From RGIG8745 sp045576655 (lineage in GTDB: Bacteria > Bacteroidota > Bacteroidia > Bacteroidales > Bacteroidaceae), in the NCBI GenBank assembly GCA_045576655.1, contig JAZNGW010000002.1:1-22303 (forward strand): a stretch of 22,303 bases of DNA, written 5' to 3'. Of this stretch, positions 22,014-22,303 are shown in pieces; the first letter of the stretch is position 1; every line of letters begins with the position of its first letter. The notes beneath the pieces were generated by a model, which saw nothing but the letters and a program-made list of their open reading frames with translations, had not been told where the DNA came from and did no database searches. The translations under genes were made by a program, and so were the position numbers.

Positions 22014-22028
22014 GTGTAATTTTTACAC
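22014..22028. promoter_or_regulatory. Palindrome at the NUDIX gene transcript start
   Basis: gtgtaa-N3-ttacac is a 6-bp-arm inverted repeat located at the predicted transcription start of the NUDIX/NrtR-like gene. It is a good candidate operator for autoregulation. NrtR-family operators are palindromic, but this exact sequence is not one I can match to a known regulon. Confidence 0.5.
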
Positions 22029-22030
22029 CA

Positions 22031-22062
22031 CAAAGATATGAATGATTTTTCGTACAGCCAAA
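22031..22062 (-). promoter_or_regulatory. Promoter of the NUDIX gene
   Basis: On the minus strand TTTG (22059-22062), a 20-bp spacer and TATCTTTG (22031-22038) match the Bacteroidetes consensus. Transcription should begin near 22024, about 26 nt before the ATG at 21998. Confidence 0.85.
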
Positions 22063-22116
22063 TTTTCTTGTGTTTTTTTTACGCAAGAGGGGGTGCCGAC
22101 TCTGAATTGCCAGTTA

Positions 22117-22170
22117 TTTCGGCGGAAAATTACCGGTTCCTCGGTGCAAACTCCCCGACCCCTCGGAGTG
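22117..22170. repeat. 22-bp phased repeat, right end
   Basis: tttcgg (22117), cctcgg (22139) and cctcgg (22161) are exactly 22 bp apart. The 23-mer at 22146-22168 matches 19 of 23 bases of the one at 62-84, so this array and the left-edge array belong to one family. It separates the divergent NUDIX gene and the partial gene at 22212. Confidence 0.7.
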
Positions 22171-22211
22171 TCTTTTTGTAAAATAGGTTGACTCATTAAA
22201 ATTTTAATTTT

Positions 22212-22303
22212 ATGAGTATACTTCGCAATGGTCTTCTTCCTTCGATATCAGGTAAGACCGAGAAATTCAGGGAACTTTTGGAACTTCATTACATCGATTG
22301 TCT
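22212..22303 (+). CDS. Start of an unidentified gene running off the window
   Basis: An ATG at 22212 opens a frame without stop to the end of the window (30 complete codons: MSILRNGLLPSISGKTEKFR, then ELLELHYIDC). It is preceded by an AT-rich leader (attaaaattttaatttt) like other Bacteroidales starts. TTTG at 22175-22178 could be a -33 element, but no TAnnTTTG follows. It is too short to name. Confidence 0.5.
   Translation, partial: MSILRNGLLPSISGKTEKFRELLELHYIDC

Overview
The window looks like chromosome of a Bacteroidales bacterium, most likely Prevotellaceae. Supporting signs are promoters of the Bacteroidetes type (TTTG about 19-20 bp before TAnnTTTG), no Shine-Dalgarno dependence, two large TonB-type outer-membrane barrels, an ECF sigma operon with a GIN (DUF2807) protein, and a secreted protein ending in a short Bacteroidales-style C-terminal tail. 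No rRNA, tRNA, CRISPR array or transposase was seen.

Layout. (1) 1-468 is an AT-rich, strongly repetitive intergenic region with 21-22 bp phased repeats and a perfect 32-bp inverted repeat. (2) 469-3462 encodes a large secreted protein with two related jelly-roll-like modules, followed by a clear terminator. (3) 3571-5943 is an ECF sigma factor, a one-TM putative anti-sigma protein, a small secreted protein and a GIN-domain protein. (4) 6048-9199 is an arsenic locus: arsR, arsF-like, arsG-like, arsE-like, arsP and arsC, weighted toward organoarsenicals. The arsR promoter carries a palindromic operator wrapped around its -7 box. A second half-conserved operator and a terminator lie between arsR and arsF. 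(5) 9342-11631 (minus) is a response regulator and sensor kinase pair, divergent from two outer-membrane barrel genes (11816-13906 and 14199-17108). A palindromic 22-bp array lies between the two barrel genes. (6) 17225-21204 (minus) is a compact six-gene run whose recognisable members act on, or look built to bind, nucleotides or ADP-ribose: a duplicated macro-like small protein, a 416-aa protein with weak uracil-DNA-glycosylase-like motifs, an ADP-ribosylglycohydrolase, an RSH/MESH1-like HD phosphohydrolase and an unknown 101-aa protein. A NUDIX/NrtR-type gene lies just upstream. (7) 21999-22303 holds the NUDIX promoter, another 22-bp array related to the one at the left edge, and the start of a gene that leaves the window.

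The arsenic genes form one inducible detoxification unit. The ADP-ribose/nucleotide run at 17.2-21.2 kb is the best candidate for an undescribed system. Its small macro-like gene is duplicated, with a frameshifted scrap of the neighbouring gene's 3' end behind one copy, so the segment arose by rearrangement.

A second theme is intergenic architecture. Three separate intergenic regions carry arrays with an exact 22-bp period (about two helical turns), and two others carry GAGTT-rich arrays around small hairpins.
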